In this document: positions 30,600 through 43,830 of the stretch, one piece after another
Position numbering within the stretch: position 1 is the stretch's first letter
Layout: each line of letters begins with the position of its first letter
DNA from: Calonectria ilicicola
Lineage: Eukaryota > Ascomycota > Sordariomycetes > Hypocreales > Nectriaceae
NCBI GenBank assembly: GCA_020809705.1
Contig: CP085825.1
Coordinates: forward strand, 2,046,001-2,110,000
Length of the DNA: 64,000 nucleotides
Direction of reading: 5' to 3'
Notes under the pieces: generated by a model
What the model was told of the DNA's origin: nothing
Database searches by the model: none
Seen by the model: only the letters and a program-made list of their open reading frames with translations
Translations under genes and position numbers: made by a program

Positions 30600-32720
30600 C
30601 GGGAAGGAGCCGTCGTATTTTGAAACCAGAGGATTTATCTAAATTCCGCTCGTCAGCTCTAGCTACGGGAGCCCAATGAATCCTTCAGCTTACTGGCAAT
30701 ATTTCTTCTGAGTCTACTAACAGGCATCAATGGGCCAACCCAAATAATCCTTCTCAATTGCTTCCCTAATCGATAACGAGGACATGAATTGGTTTAATAT
30801 TTACGCCTGTGACAATATCCCGGATGCTGGATGGAATGATTAGGTTCAGAATGGCGCCACTTCGGAAAAAAAATGCCAGTGATCTTCAGATAGTGCGAAT
30901 GCGACACAAAATCCCAGAATCCATGTTTTTGAACTGTTCCCAAAACTCTATCCCGTGGGTTTAGACTTTGTTTCCTAGAACGAACATAGATTTGAATTGC
31001 CAAAGCAATCAATCTCCATAAAGCCTCAGTACGGTACAACAAGTAAGCATTCTGCCGTTTGAGTGGAATGTAATAACAAGGAGCATAACAGGGACGCGCA
31101 TGTATACCGCCGACAGGTCGGGTCTAAGCATGACTCGGCCCAACGGCACCTCCACGACTGACAGTAGGGTACACGTATGATTGGGGGGAATGTTTCGTAG
31201 CCTCCTGTAAGAAGGTACCGGGGAGCCCCCTGAATACCGGGATCTTGGACATCCGGCTCCACTATGAATGGGTCTCTCCAAGGACGTTACCTGGGAAAAG
31301 GGCTAAGAAGGAATCCATACCCTGTGTTGGTCCGCGCATCAAACGGCGCTCGCCTCATGTTCCACTTCGGCTTCCTTCGTTTCCTTGATCCTTTATTTCC
31401 CTGTAGTGCCGAATTGTCGGTCAAACTACTGGAGATGGCCCACGGGGAACACAACCATATCGGGTTCAAGGGCCAATTAGGTGTCTGCTGTCCCAGCAAA
31501 CCGGTCTGTGCTGAGAGAATGGGGGAACAGCAATCACCGGGAGATTACGCGCGTCAAATGACGATTTCACCTGCAAGATATAGTAGGGGCAGGAATTTGT
31601 CAGAATATTGGGTGATTGGTCTTGATGTCGAAACATTTGGGGCCGTTTATTTTTATTTGTTTATTTTGTTCTTGGCGGCCCCTCAAATTGCCATCATTCA
31701 TTCACCTGCACGCAACCTATTTAGATGGATTTAAAACAAGCATGCCCAATCATAAAGAATGGCTTTTGGTGAATGAGTAAGATCTCTAATTATTATCTAT
31801 TCAGTGGCATTGGTTGATTACTGTCGCGCCAGCGTTTGCTCTCGGGGAACATTTCTCACCATAAACATTGGAACTTTGGCTTGCGGATTGATGTAAAGGA
31901 ATGGGGTGGATGAATTCGGACCTCTGAGGAAGGCAGTAATCAACCAAGCCTCAGAATTCGAAGTTGTGAGCGAATGCAGTCCTTATTCGGTAGTACATCG
32001 ACTTATGGTGGCAACGGTTCGGGCATTGACCACAACATCTTGTCTAAGTTTTTGCCACTCTATATATTTAGATGTCATGACCCGAGAAGCTTGGACATGC
32101 AACTTTAGGTTTCGATAAAACCATCCCTGTTTCTCCAAACATTTGAGTGCCCACTTTGACCTCATTCCACAGTTGTGGCGTGTTGGCAGATCCACGTCGA
32201 AAACGACATACGATGCATTCTGAATCATATGCATATCCGATATGCCTGGCCTGCATTGCTGCAAGCAAGTCTGATTTTAATGACATATCTTTCCCAATTC
32301 ATTTCAATAGTTATCACTAATGTCGTCAGCCAATCACGATGTTAAAAAGAAACTGATGGCATGTTCTACCAGTAGTGTCTCCCTGGTTTTGAGTTCACAT
32401 TGATGATTTGTGAATTTATAATAGAATGACCCCGGTGGTTACTTTTGAGGCGTTGTATATCATTGACATGAACCTCCTAATAGTGCTTTTGATATTGCAT
32501 TCTAGTGACAACATCCAGGTTTGCTAGAATTCAATGGACATAGACACCAACTCGATAATTTCCAATGCCATGAAGCGGCCTGTGCATACACCTTGAGAAT
32601 ATTAAATCTGATCAAAATTCAATTCCCAAGACTTATATTATGGTGCTGCATCATTCCAAACTCATTATCCAGCATTCAAGAGACTCTAGTACTCCATCGA
32701 GGAAAAAATCATTCGCCCTC
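30600..32720. other. 2.1 kb gene-free stretch between convergent genes
   Basis: No recognisable coding sequence. The largest frame (31264-31734 plus, 156 codons) lacks any motif and crosses a low-complexity end. Several shorter frames around 31983-32286 (minus) resemble nothing I know. Probably decayed sequence. Confidence 0.4.
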
Positions 32721-33792
32721 TTAAACTTTGATACCGACAAGTTCCTGGCTCAACTTCCACAGCTTGGTTTCCCCTTCCTCGTCAAATGCGTGTGGCGCAT
32801 AACCTGGGTCTGGAATATAATCCATCCTCTTCGCAGGTTCACCCACACCACAATTAGTCAAGTATTTGCCCCCTTGGCCTTCCCAGACGTCTGCAACCGC
32901 GGCCCAGGTTGTCGTAGCTGCGCCTTGGTCTGGGTTGAGCATTCCGTTAACCATGGCGGGGTCACTATCCCATTGATCCGACATTGCTTGTGGCACATGC
33001 TGATGGAGTGGAGTCAGAGAGCCTCCTGGGTGCACTGCATTAGCATGAACTCCACGAGGCCCGTAGACTCGATCAATGTAATTTGTCAGCCAGATGTTAG
33101 CTGTCTTAGATTGTCCGTATGCAACCCAAGGATGATAGTTTTTCTCCAGGTTGACATCTTCGAAGTTGATAGGAGAGAACCGATGGCCACCAGATGCGAG
33201 AGAAATGACGCGCGAGTTGAAGGACGGCGTGCTGCTAGAAATAAGTGTGGGGAGCAGTAGAGTGGTCAGGGTGAAGTGTGCCAGGTGGTTCACTCCAAAT
33301 TGTTGCTCAAAGCCATCGGCTGTCTCCTTACGCTCTGGGATACCCATAATTCCTATAAAAAGATTAGTCAGAGTCATTATACCATGCATGTCCAAATCAT
33401 CGCGTACCAGCATTGTTGATGAGAATGTTCAATTGGTCTGACTTAGAAAGGAATTCCTTTGTGGCACTCCTAACCGACTCAAGAGAATTCAGATCCATCT
33501 CAATCATTTGGAGATTTCCGGTTCCCGGCGATGATTTTCGGAGATTTTCAATTACACTCTGTCCCTTTTGAAGATCACGAGCCGTAATAAAGATGTCCGC
33601 ACCAGTAGTATGCAGAGCGCGAGCAGTCTCAAGTCCAAAACCAGAGGTGCCACCTGTGATGAGAACAACTTTTCCTGTCCATTGATTGACAAGGTTGCTA
33701 TCATTGACGATCTGAAGGGCGGTGGGCCGCGAATCGCCTGGACCCTTGGGGTCGACGAAGAGCTGAGCGTAAGGCTTGAATGGATTAGACAT
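32721..33792 (-). CDS. Short-chain dehydrogenase (retinol-dehydrogenase/WWOX-like), 338 aa
   Basis: Two exons, 33408-33792 and 32721-33352, with an intron inside the NNAG codon group. Cofactor motif TGGTSGFGLETARAL, structural motif ILINNAG, active site SLASGGHR...YGQSK (Ser and YxxxK), and the PGGSLTPL segment all fit the atypical-length SDR group related to retinol dehydrogenases and light-dependent protochlorophyllide reductase-like oxidoreductases. NADP-dependent reduction or oxidation of a carbonyl or hydroxyl is expected. It is divergent from a Zn2Cys6 regulator with 428 bp between start codons, an arrangement typical of regulator and target. Confidence 0.88.
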
Positions 33793-34220
33793 GGTTGAGT
33801 TAGGCTTGCTTAGAAGTTTTTTTTGTGGAGAATTGTGGAATTTAAATGAATTGATTGGAGAGGATGAGAGTTGGTGTGTGTTTGGTGATGAAGAATGATA
33901 ATTTTCGACGGCCAACAACTCAATATAAATAGGCAGATAGGCGCCACGGACTTTCCCTTACTAACTCCGTAGGATCTCGAGGTTACAGAACAATACAGAA
34001 TCATATCAGGTCTTTTTGGGGAACAATCTACTACCATTATTCTTTTCAGGTTTGAGAATTGCCTCTTCTTCACAAGCGGCGTCAGCACGGCGTGGGTCCC
34101 ACGGGATATGTAACCTCAATTGTCCGCTCTGATTTCCCGCCCCCCCCCCGCTTGCCAGGCCTGTCAGACGCCAGCTGAAGCGCATGCAACGCTTTACTAC
34201 GTGTTCCAATCCGAATAATA
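33793..34220. promoter_or_regulatory. Divergent promoter, SDR / Zn2Cys6 regulator
   Basis: 428 bases between the two start codons. Contains a C9-10 tract near 34140 and an AT-rich half towards the SDR. No CGG-N-CCG inverted pair could be singled out with confidence. Confidence 0.4.
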
Positions 34221-36086
34221 ATGCGTACAAAGCTTGCAGATACGGCTATGGCTGCGCCTGAATCCGGAGTTCCAGACCCGACAGCCGAGCAATCTCCAAG
34301 CCAGCTTGGCTTCCCCCCTGACAACTTTGCGCGCGCACAGCAAGCGTGTCGCCAGTGCAGGTGAGTGCATATCCAATCATGCATCCCACGCAGTCGATTA
34401 ACTTTGATAACAGTCGACTTAAACGGAAATGCCAGCGAGAACTTCCATCCTGCTCTTTAGTAATCATCTCCCAACCCCCACCATCCTCAATCTTGGCTTA
34501 CAATTGTTATCAAGTGTACGCGTTTAGGCAAAATATGCGAGTATCCTGCTGGGAGGAAGCCTTATGGTTCAGGTTCCTCCAGCATTGCGGCATCATCACC
34601 CTCTCTTGTATCGGTCATATCCAATGGAAACGAAACTGCCCCTTCCTTCCCAAGCGCTTTCTTCATTGACGCGGATCTATTTCACTCCATCCCTCATTCC
34701 ACCTTGGCAGGCAACCACTCCGCACCCTCTCATATCTTGCAATTACTTGGGCCAGATCCAAATGGCATATTAGAGTATTACTTTGACACAATTGACACAT
34801 GGTTTCCATTCATCAGCCGGAAGAGATTGAATCAGAGCATTCAAGCTCAGCTCCCCACAGAATCATCGAGTTTGACGCTGCTATTGCTGTGTATGGAACT
34901 AGTTTCCAAAGCTTCTCGTCAGAATAATACGTCAGCTTCAAGTTCTATCCTCTACAAAACTGTGAAAAGTTATTTGAATAACGTAGAGGAGGCGTCTCCC
35001 GTCTCCCTGCATCTCCTTCAGTCGCTGGTTCTTCTTGCAATATATGAAAACGGTCACGGAATATTTCCCGCAGCATATATGACGGTAGGTCGAGCGGCTA
35101 GAATTGGCATATTGAGGGGCGTCCATGACCGGAAGAAGGCCACACAATTATTTCAGACACCACCATCTTGGACTTATTGGGAAGAGGAGCGCCGTACTTG
35201 GTGGGCTGTGCAGATATTAGAACGGTAAATTGATTCCTCAATGCCTAAATCTAATTGCAAAAGTCAGCTAAAAAGAGAGGGGAAATAGCTGTATTAATCT
35301 TGGCCCCACGGGTCTTCCACTGGCCATTCCCGAACCATCACAGGGCGACCTGTTGCCTACAATGGATAAGGATTGGCGACAGGGTGGAATAGGGACAAAC
35401 CAAGCCCTTTTCACATCTGGGTTCTCGCCTGACTTTGAAATTGGGCCATTCGCACGGGCTTGCCAGGTGTCACACGTCCTTGGTCGAGTTCTCAATCATA
35501 GGAATAGTGCAAAAGGTTCCCAGCCCCGAGAGGGTATTTTAAGCGAGGCTTTGCAACTAGACTCGACACTTACTGCTCTCGATGGTTACCTCTCCTCATA
35601 TACGTTGGATTACGAAAACGGTACTACGCTCGACATCGGAATGTGCATCTCTGCGCGGCTAGCACTTTTCCATCTATACGCATGCAATATACCCGACAGC
35701 ACAGATCAACGGTTTGTTGAAGAAACCATGATGCAAGCCGCATGCATCTCGGGGATCAAACAGATTATGTCAATTCGTGGTGCAGCTCTGGCCCGCTGTG
35801 TATTGGTGCAAGGAGCAGAAAATATAGATAGAGTCAGTCCCTTGATCATTCAAGGGCTTTATGATGCATCAACTGAATGTCAGTGGTTTATTCGAGAAGG
35901 TGATATTCTTGAAGGGGTACTTGATACATCTCAATTGTTACTTGAGGCATTGTCATTACTCTCACTTCGTTGGGAACTTGCAGGTAAGTCACCGAAAACT
36001 TTGGAAAGCAGCACCTCAAAACATCGATTTTAATATATCGTGATGCAGGAAAATGTCTTGCTCTTCTACGTGAGGCTGACACATAA
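34221..36086 (+). CDS. Zn2Cys6 fungal transcription factor, 542 aa
   Basis: Five exons: 34221-34360, 34414-34459, 34515-35224, 35289-35983, 36049-36086. Two introns fall within the zinc cluster; joined, it reads ACRQCSRLKRKC then PSCSLCTRLGKICEYP, all six Cys present, with the usual Pro. A fungal-specific transcription-factor domain follows (EYYFDTIDTWFPFIS, RAARIGILRG, ILERCINLG, and PEPSQGDLLP). The last exon is only 38 nt and ends READT. The protein should act in the nucleus as a DNA-binding activator or repressor. Neighbours are an SDR (divergent) and a PDR transporter (convergent, 200 bp), suggesting control of a xenobiotic or metabolite response. The start at 34221 is the nearest ATG that gives a plausible short N-tail. 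Confidence 0.86.
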
Positions 36087-36286
36087 TAACATATCACATC
36101 ACTACGACATGTAACCAAATGTCTTGCAGCTATCAATACGCGATCAAGCAATAAGCTTCGCGATACCTATTTGAATAAGTTCATTAGTTTTATTTTTGTT
36201 GACACAACATCTCAGTTGTAGTTCCAGTTGCCTTCTAAATTTCTATACATCAATGAATATCCCACCTAGCCCAGTAACCTTCCGGC

Positions 36287-39200
36287 TTAATCCGTCTTTG
36301 CCTTTTTTGTTTTGGGCACCCGCACCAACCAGTAAATACCCAGCGCCGCAACAATATTGAAAACGAGATACGCCCACATCAAACCAAAATCTCTCCATCG
36401 GTTCTCAAAACTAACCCCCTTCTGAGACAAAAAGGAGTTTGTGCTAGAAATTGTGCAGTATTGGCACTGCGTAGTATTCCCAGCCTCAGGGTTATTCACA
36501 TAACCTCCGGAGGAGGAAATGTAGGACTCCATGTATTGACCGCATGTTGTGTTGCTAGGTGCCATGAATTTGATGAATTCATTTGGTTCACAAACGGCCT
36601 TGGCATTCGCCATTGAAGTGGTCAGAAGTCCTTCAACAATATAAGTAAAAGGATTGACTCTGTACATAAAAACCCAGAAGCCTGGGAGTTCTTGAACTGA
36701 TGAGAGAATTCTAGAATCCAAGTTAGAAGTCAATCCAAAACGGTCTCTGTGAAAACCACACTCACCCATTAAAGGAAAAAATCATGACCATTATAAGCGT
36801 AACCACACCTCCGGCTACCTCATCGCTCTCGAATCCAGCAATCACCATGTTTCCAAACGTGCCTGTGAACATGAAGAAAAGCCAAATGAATAAAAGCACA
36901 GTGACATTGCGTGCATCACCCGAGTTGGTTTCGTAACCATTGCGATACAGTCCTGCAGGGAAGTACCAACAAATGTAGCTCAGTACAGAAATGACCTATA
37001 GAATCATTAGTCTTACAAAGCTCAGGTGATTCATCTGAAAAGGAAATCCTACAGAGTTCCAAACGGCTTCAACCAGGATATTCGAACCGATGAATGCCTT
37101 CCAAGAATAAGTCTTTGAAGGACGTTCGCGAGCCTCGTACATGGTGCGCTGGGCAACAAACGCAGGCATCATCTGGTTGATGATTTGAGTGAAAATAGTG
37201 AGAATCATCATGACTCCAAACATTTGGTTCTGCAGCCCACGCTCAGTGTTCTTTCCCTTGAAGAACGTGAGGCCGATAAACAATGACTACAAAGTAGTTA
37301 GAATCTGAGTTGAAAGTCGTCAGGAGTCATGCCATTAACTTACTGAACCGGCTGACAGAGTCACCTTGGAGTAGATATATCCCGGGCTTCTCCAGTATTG
37401 TTGAAACAGCCTTTTTGTCACTTCTTTGTACTGCTCATCAAGAGGCACAGCAAATTCGCTGTAAGTTGACTGATCTTCAGCGGTTAGGTGCTGAGCCTTA
37501 GAGCCACCTTCGGATGCTAGCCTTTCCAGCTCGGATTGGACTTGGGTGCGCTCCGGTGATGATTGCCAAACGTCAGGCCAGTTGATTTCGGTGTGGGAGC
37601 CTGGAGCTGCGCCGATGACATCCAGCATGTATTCCGCCGGATTTGCACCAGTGGGCAGGTTTGGTGCACCATTTCGAACGAAATAGTCAACGAGAATTCT
37701 CGAGTTTCTTCCAACATCTCCGAAATAAATTGTTCTTCCCTTCGATAAGAGTAGGAGCCGGTCAAAGCGCTGGAACAACATAGCTGAGGGTTGATGGATG
37801 GTGCACAGAATAGCCTGGCCGTTCTTGGTCAATTTTCCCATCAAGTTACAAATGGACCAGGATGTCTGGCTGTCAAGTCCCGAGGTCGGTTCATCCAAAA
37901 ATAGTAGAAGTTGTGGTCTCGCTGCCAGCTCCACGCCAATGGTCAGTCGTTTTCTCTGCTCAACATTCAGTCCGTCTCCGGGAACTCCAATGATCGCGTC
38001 TGAATATTCCTTCATATCAAGAAGTTCAATAACAGTATCAACGTATGCGATCTTTTCCGCCCGGGAATAGCGTGGCGGTTGGCGAAGGAGAGCACTGAAA
38101 GTAAGAGCTTCGCGGACGGTCGAAGTGTGCACATGGAGATCTTGTTGTTGAACGTAGCCAGTTTTTCGTTGGAAGGACTCATCTCTTAATTGCCCATCGA
38201 CCAACATAGAGCCGCTAACCACTCCCATCGTGACCCGGCTGGCCAAAACATCAAGTAGGGTTGTTTTTCCAGCTCCTGATGCGCCCTGGGAGTCCACTTG
38301 TTAGCGTCCCTTTTTCTTTTTCATCGTGCATGCAACTTACCATTAAAGCTGTCAGTGTTCCTGGTTTGACCCAGCCATCCACATGGTCAAGAATCCTGCG
38401 ATTCTCTCCTTTGATGGTCACATCATAGCACACATCTTTCCAGTGGAACACAGAGCTTTGTTTCTCAACATCGGTATTCTCTTCTGAGTCTTCAGGAGAC
38501 ATATTCTGCGCTGAGTCCAGTTTTCCTGACTCCTCATCACTTGTAAACTTGCGAGAGAGTTTGCTCAAAGCCTTGCGAGTAAATACTAGCACCTCTCCCT
38601 TTGATCGCTCCGAAGTGACATATTCTGTAGCAATCAGGTGGAGTGTCATGAATAAGACTGTGTAAGCAATGATCACCAGAAAATAAGGCCATTTGTGAGA
38701 GTCCTTGTAGCCATACGCCGTGGATAAATGCAATGATCCACTCACAACATCCGACCCAGGGATCGATCCTTGAGCTGAGCATACTCTTTCAGAGCCAGTT
38801 ACCGATTCATATCCACTGCCTGACGGTACGAAGGTTGAGCAAGGAATATCTCGGCCCGCAAATTCGTTGATCATCAGACTTTCTTGGGCATAAAAGGTCG
38901 GGTTCAACCACCTGATCCATCCAATCCACACCGGCATATACTGTGGTGTAATGGCAAAGCCGGTGTAGAGAGCAATGGCAAGGAGGAGAATCGACGCTCG
39001 CGCGAGAGCTGCTGAAACAGTTTTTGTGAGGGATGCAATAAGGCGAAATGCCATGGAGATACTCATGGAAACCGAGAACGAAACCAAGAGGAAGAAGAAG
39101 AAGATGCCTGGATCCCTTTGCAAATTTCCCATAAAGTAAAAGATCGCATTTATCATTATGGCGTTGAAGATCTTGTAAGGGAGGTCCACAATGATAGAGG

Positions 39201-40926
39201 ACAAGGCCTCAGCGCTGGGATGGTATAAAGCATATCGAGCGTGTTTCTCAACAATGCTTCGTTTGGCGTACAAGGTGAGAATTTCCAAAACGTTGTTGAA
39301 AGTGTTCATCATCATGATGAAATAAATTAGGAATCCCCGCTTGAATAGACCTCCGCTATTATCGGGGATGTTGTAAAAGATGCTTGACACAACAAGCGTC
39401 TCAATGAGGTTGCATAACAGCATCGTAATCGTGACGCTTGGGTCTGCTTTTAGCATCAGCCAGGATCTTCCCAAAGTGATTCCCATCTGCTCTAAGTATG
39501 ATAGAGTAAAAGGCGACTTGATACGTTGAGTCTTTGACTGGTCGATCTTGCGAGACTGGACAAAATTTTGATAGTTTTCACCCCCAAATGGGTGAGATTC
39601 CTGATAGTCATCAATCTCAGCTAGCACCCGCTGTCGGTGAGAGCTGTTCTTCCAAGCAAGCGCAAATTCATCTGGAGATCGAGGTGTCTTATTCTCCCAA
39701 CCCGGTTTGATAATGCGCTCCTTGGCGCTTGTCATTGAGGTTAGAAAGTCGGGAGTGGTCTGTTGTTCAGGGCAAACGAATCCCAAATCCTCGAAATATG
39801 CCTTCGCCTCAGATGTCTTGCCGAAAAAGATCTGTCTGCCTTGGTATAAAACGAGAACCTTGTCAAACACGTCGTACGCAGTTTGAGGACTCTGGTAAAT
39901 GGCGACTGCAGAGGTACAGCCCATGACATCGGCCTGTATCCTCAAAGTGCGGCAAAACTCAACGGCATTGGCGCTGTCCAGTCCTCGGGTGCTGTTATCC
40001 CAACATTGCAATGGCGAGTAACTCAGGGCTGCCTCGGCAATTGTGACACGCTTTCTCTCTCCGCCACTCACTCCTCGCACAAAGTCATCTCCTACTCGGG
40101 TATTTTTGGTGTGTGATATACCAAACATGGCCATCGTGACATCGCGCAGGTGCTCTGCGTATTCGTGTCGAGAGACGCCAGCAGGGATGTTCTTGGGGCA
40201 CCTTGCACGGGCAGCAAAATACAGTGTGTCGCCTACTGTGAGGTGTGCAAAATGCTGGTCGACCTCAGCAGTGTAAATGGCCTCACCGCGAAAAGCTGTC
40301 CTCATCTCCTTGGGTTTAATCCCGGAGTAGTTAAGCTCTGCGCCTTCATCGATATGGAATCCATGAGTGTCTCCCGCAATCGCCTTGAGAAAGGTGGTGC
40401 AGCCTGAGCCGGGGGGGCCAAGAACAGCTAGCATCTCTCCGCTATGGAGCACGCCTTCGATATTCTGCAGAATATCAACTTGCTTCTTCTTTTCGTGCAG
40501 CAACTTTTTGACCATAGTCCCTGCCTCCAGGAATATGTTGCCGACTGTCTTCTGGAAGTCGGTGTCGGTACCAAATCCGTACACATTGAGGTTTCTGAAC
40601 GCCACACCTGTCGTCCGCGGCTTGGTGCCCTGTGATGCATCGATTCTGAGATCGTAAAATGCCTTTGCCCATTTTCTAGCGCTGAATTTGGTGCTGTTTG
40701 GGTTCAATGGCCCATCTGATGGCAGTGGGAAGAGGGCACCTGGGGCTGCTTGCGACTGGGTTGTAAGTCGACGGGCAAGCTCATGGACTTCCTCATTCCT
40801 GAGATCCTCCAAATCCTCGGAGTCGGTGGCGGAAGGGCATCTTTCTTTGCTCACTTCCATGATTGAGGTGGCGGCTGAACCGCTTTGATGGGAGTGGCTA
40901 AGACCCTTTTGGTCACCAGTTCCCAT
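36287..40926 (-). CDS. Full-size PDR-type ABC-G transporter, 1471 aa
   Basis: Five minus-strand exons: 38341-40926, 37344-38285, 37053-37286, 36766-36995, 36287-36710. Architecture is (NBD-TMD)x2. NBD1 has the asymmetric fungal PDR form: Walker [10 protein letters not shown] with Cys for Lys, signature VSGGERKR, and Walker B-like [15 protein letters not shown]2 has canonical Walker [10 protein letters not shown], a degenerate signature LNVEQRKRL and [13 protein letters not shown]. Both TMDs have six hydrophobic segments, and the C-terminal one ends PKTKKAKTD. The length is normal (about 1450-1500). Such plasma-membrane pumps expel azoles, plant defence compounds or own metabolites. The last acceptor (before [12 protein letters not shown]) was chosen because the nearer AG breaks the frame. 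Confidence 0.93.
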
Positions 40927-41745
40927 CTTGGTGATCTGTTTGTGTTTATAATATGCCGTTCAATGAATTGAAGATTGAGCAGGATGTGTTGATTAAGCTA
41001 TTCTAACTACGGACCCATGGACAATTACCTCCATCTTATACCTTTAATCCCATGGCAAGAAGCGGTAAAGTCCTTCGTAGAATTTATTAATGAGTCCCCA
41101 CCAAATACTTGGAAACGATGGTTTGCCTTTCTGTTTGGTGGGGACCCGAGGCTTGGTACCATACTTTGCAGGGTGGATCAGTGGATCGACAAACGGGTAT
41201 TCGGTCGTTCAAAGTCCGAGCCCCTACAAATTGTAGGCTCAAACGTAGCAACCCTAACCCTCGACATCCATATTTTCGTGACTCAGCGTCTCGGTGTTGC
41301 CAAGGTCCGTTTGCAGGTACCAGCGATCACGAGCGTGCAGGGGCATGCAGATGTGCTGGTGGCTCCTCCAACGTTCGCCACCCCTTAACCCACACCATTC
41401 TGCCATAGCCCTTGTCTAAAGACCACTGCCACTAACACACGCCTTTGACGCTTTCGACTCTTGGTAAGCATTTGGACAACAGGGCAACCCGAAAAAAAAT
41501 TATTATTGCGTAAAAAGAAACTCACGTTTAGACTCATTTTTAGCCCATTGGCCCATCCCTCGTAAGAACGGATATATATTTGCCGAAAGTCCGTCGCAAC
41601 CCAGTTCTTGATCCAAGCGCATCCACTGTAATTTTCTCTCGCTCGGGCATTTTTCTTCCAGCACAGCAAACGGTCTCTGTCAGTCTCCATCTGCCATTGT
41701 GACCGTGCCGGCGTAGTAGTACGGCGCCATCTGCCGGATCTACAG
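40927..41745. promoter_or_regulatory. Divergent promoter region, ABC transporter / second Zn2Cys6 regulator
   Basis: About 820 bases between the two start codons. No gene. A T8 run near 41500 (plus-strand A8) and scattered CGG elements are present; none is assignable. Confidence 0.4.
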
Positions 41746-43830
41746 ATGCCCGATCCCGACCAGCTAAACCGGCTCTCGGTAAGTCGTGCAGCCTCCCCTG
41801 CTCCATGTCTTTCTTGGAGCCACATTTAAATCAAGCCAGCTAATAACGGCCGCTCCCAGTGCACAAGATGCAAAGATCGAAAAGTCCGTTGTTTTCCCGA
41901 TGATATTGGTACATTGGTAGACTGACAATCGGTATTTCTTGCCGTTACAGGTGCGATGCAACCGGGTTATGCCCGCCTGCAGCCGTTGCAAGACCCATGC
42001 TGCTGAGTGCATCTATCCTCAAAGAGTGAAGAGGAGGACGGCGCGCGCAATAGTTGAGGAGTCACTGTAAGCTCATTTTCAGTATTCGAGTCGTGAATTT
42101 AGTTGGTGCTAAAGGCAGGTTGTGTCGCAGGTCTGCAAACACCGAGGCTTTAACCACCATCCTTGATAGACTCCAGCGCCTCGAAGCCCGCTCCACGAGT
42201 GTCGGCTCTCCCACGGCCGCTGGAGCAATTACGTACACCACAAATTCGCCATCCCATTGCCCTTCTCCTGTAGAGACAAATGTGGCTGGCTCCATTGACT
42301 CGTACGATATCTCAAATCGAGTTGAACTGGATGCTACCACTATTCTTAGAAATGCAGTTGATCAAGCTCGGAGCTTGATGACACGCAACCTTTCAACATC
42401 AGCTATTACCGATGCTATCGAGATTCCAGCTGAATTGGCCAAATGCTGGATACATAGTATGAAGCCTTTGCTACCCCACCCTATATGCCCATAACTCACT
42501 CAAACCTTGCAGACTACTTTGAGAACATGCCAACTTGGCTGTTCAGCAGCCTTATCGACAAGAGAACCTTGCAGCTTATTCCCGACATCATTGGCGTCCC
42601 GCACATTCACGTCGAACCAGCAATTTTAGTCATTTATTACTGCATTCTCTTTCATGGGTGTACTTTGAGAGCTAGTAACAAATCTGCAAAGGAAAGCGTA
42701 ACATATGCTCGGTCCAACTATATCGCATGCTTAAGAGCCATTCCCGGGTGGCAGCGACAGGCAACCGGGACCATGATGGACCTTATAGCGGCCCTATTCC
42801 TTGTAATTTCCCATCTTCTATATCACCTTTATTCTCTCTCATTAATATTTTAGACTCGCGTTTCTTATCAGTTCTTTGACGAGGAGCTGTCCTGGAAAAT
42901 GTTTAGACATGCCTGCGAATACTGCCAAACCCTCAACCTGCACCAGCTCGATAACGCAGATATTACTTGGGGCGAGAATGATGACAAATGCGATTGCGAT
43001 GCCGACCGTAAGGGTTCATGGGAAGTACTCCAGATTGACCTTTATTATCGACTCGTTATGGATAAGCCTCCCATATTCTCCGTCAACGCCTGGAGGGTAA
43101 ACCTGCCTTGGCTAGACCCAAATTCGCAGCCACCTCCCGAAACCATCCAGGCTTCTGCTTTCTTGGCCACCTCACGCATAACTCTCGTCATTATCCGGTT
43201 TTTTGCCCTCCTGGAAGATCCTGAAAATGATACAAAAGCCGAAGTGATGGCAAAGACAGAGGAGCTCTGTAGGGAAATACTACATATCCTTGAGGAATGG
43301 GGACTGGTGAGGCTTTTCGATTTATATTCTAGCTATTCCAGCTAATCATTACGCAGAGTTCGTGGATCGAGAAAAATCCAGATCGCGATGCTGAAGTATG
43401 GGAGATTGCAGATGTACCATTGACCGGGTATACTTGCATCATATATATGTTTAGGAAAATGACGGTTCTAGACTCGAGCTCACCTGAGCCTTTCACAAAG
43501 GACATTGAAATTCCCGAGTCACCCGTGGTTATGGAGGCGTGTCGCCGGATTATTGATCTGGTAGGCCAGTTGATGGTCATGATTCCATACGTGCAGACTG
43601 TCATCACCACCATTGGGGCTTATAGGTGCTATATTGCATTCTCCTACATTGCCAATACCATTCTGCGCGCCTCAGATATCCAGATACACTTAGATGACAT
43701 CAAGTCATTGAGGCGCTTTGGAGATCAAGCAGAGCTAGCGTGTAAAGGGCAAAAGGACATGTCCCCAATTATTCAAGCAATGCAAAGACTCAACACAGAG
43801 ATCAATCGTCGTTACAGTCAGCTAGTTTAA
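41746..43830 (+). CDS. Zn2Cys6 fungal transcription factor, 571 aa
   Basis: Seven exons: 41746-41778, 41860-41883, 41951-42066, 42131-42456, 42513-42802, 42854-43306, 43357-43830. The zinc cluster begins only 12 residues from the start: CTRCKDRK, then VRCNRVMPACSRCKTH and ECIYPQR, six Cys present, split by an intron after the Lys. Exon 2 is just 24 nt. The middle domain (NYFENMPTWLFSSLIDKRTL, HVEPAILVIYYCILFHG, FRHACEYCQTLNLHQ) is the fungal-specific transcription-factor fold. It is divergently placed next to the PDR transporter and may regulate it. The donors after exons 2 and 3 (GTCCGT, GTAAGC) are supported by frame continuity. Confidence 0.83.

Noticed and set aside
30203..30679. Unspliced 158-codon reading of the small Cys-rich gene
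   Set aside because: A TACTAAC-containing intron at 30441-30498 gives a more natural protein; the unspliced tail is Arg/Ser-rich and unlike coding sequence.
31264..31734. 156-codon plus-strand frame in the 30.6-32.7 kb gap
   Set aside because: No recognisable domain, no intron signals and no supporting neighbour; left as unassigned sequence.
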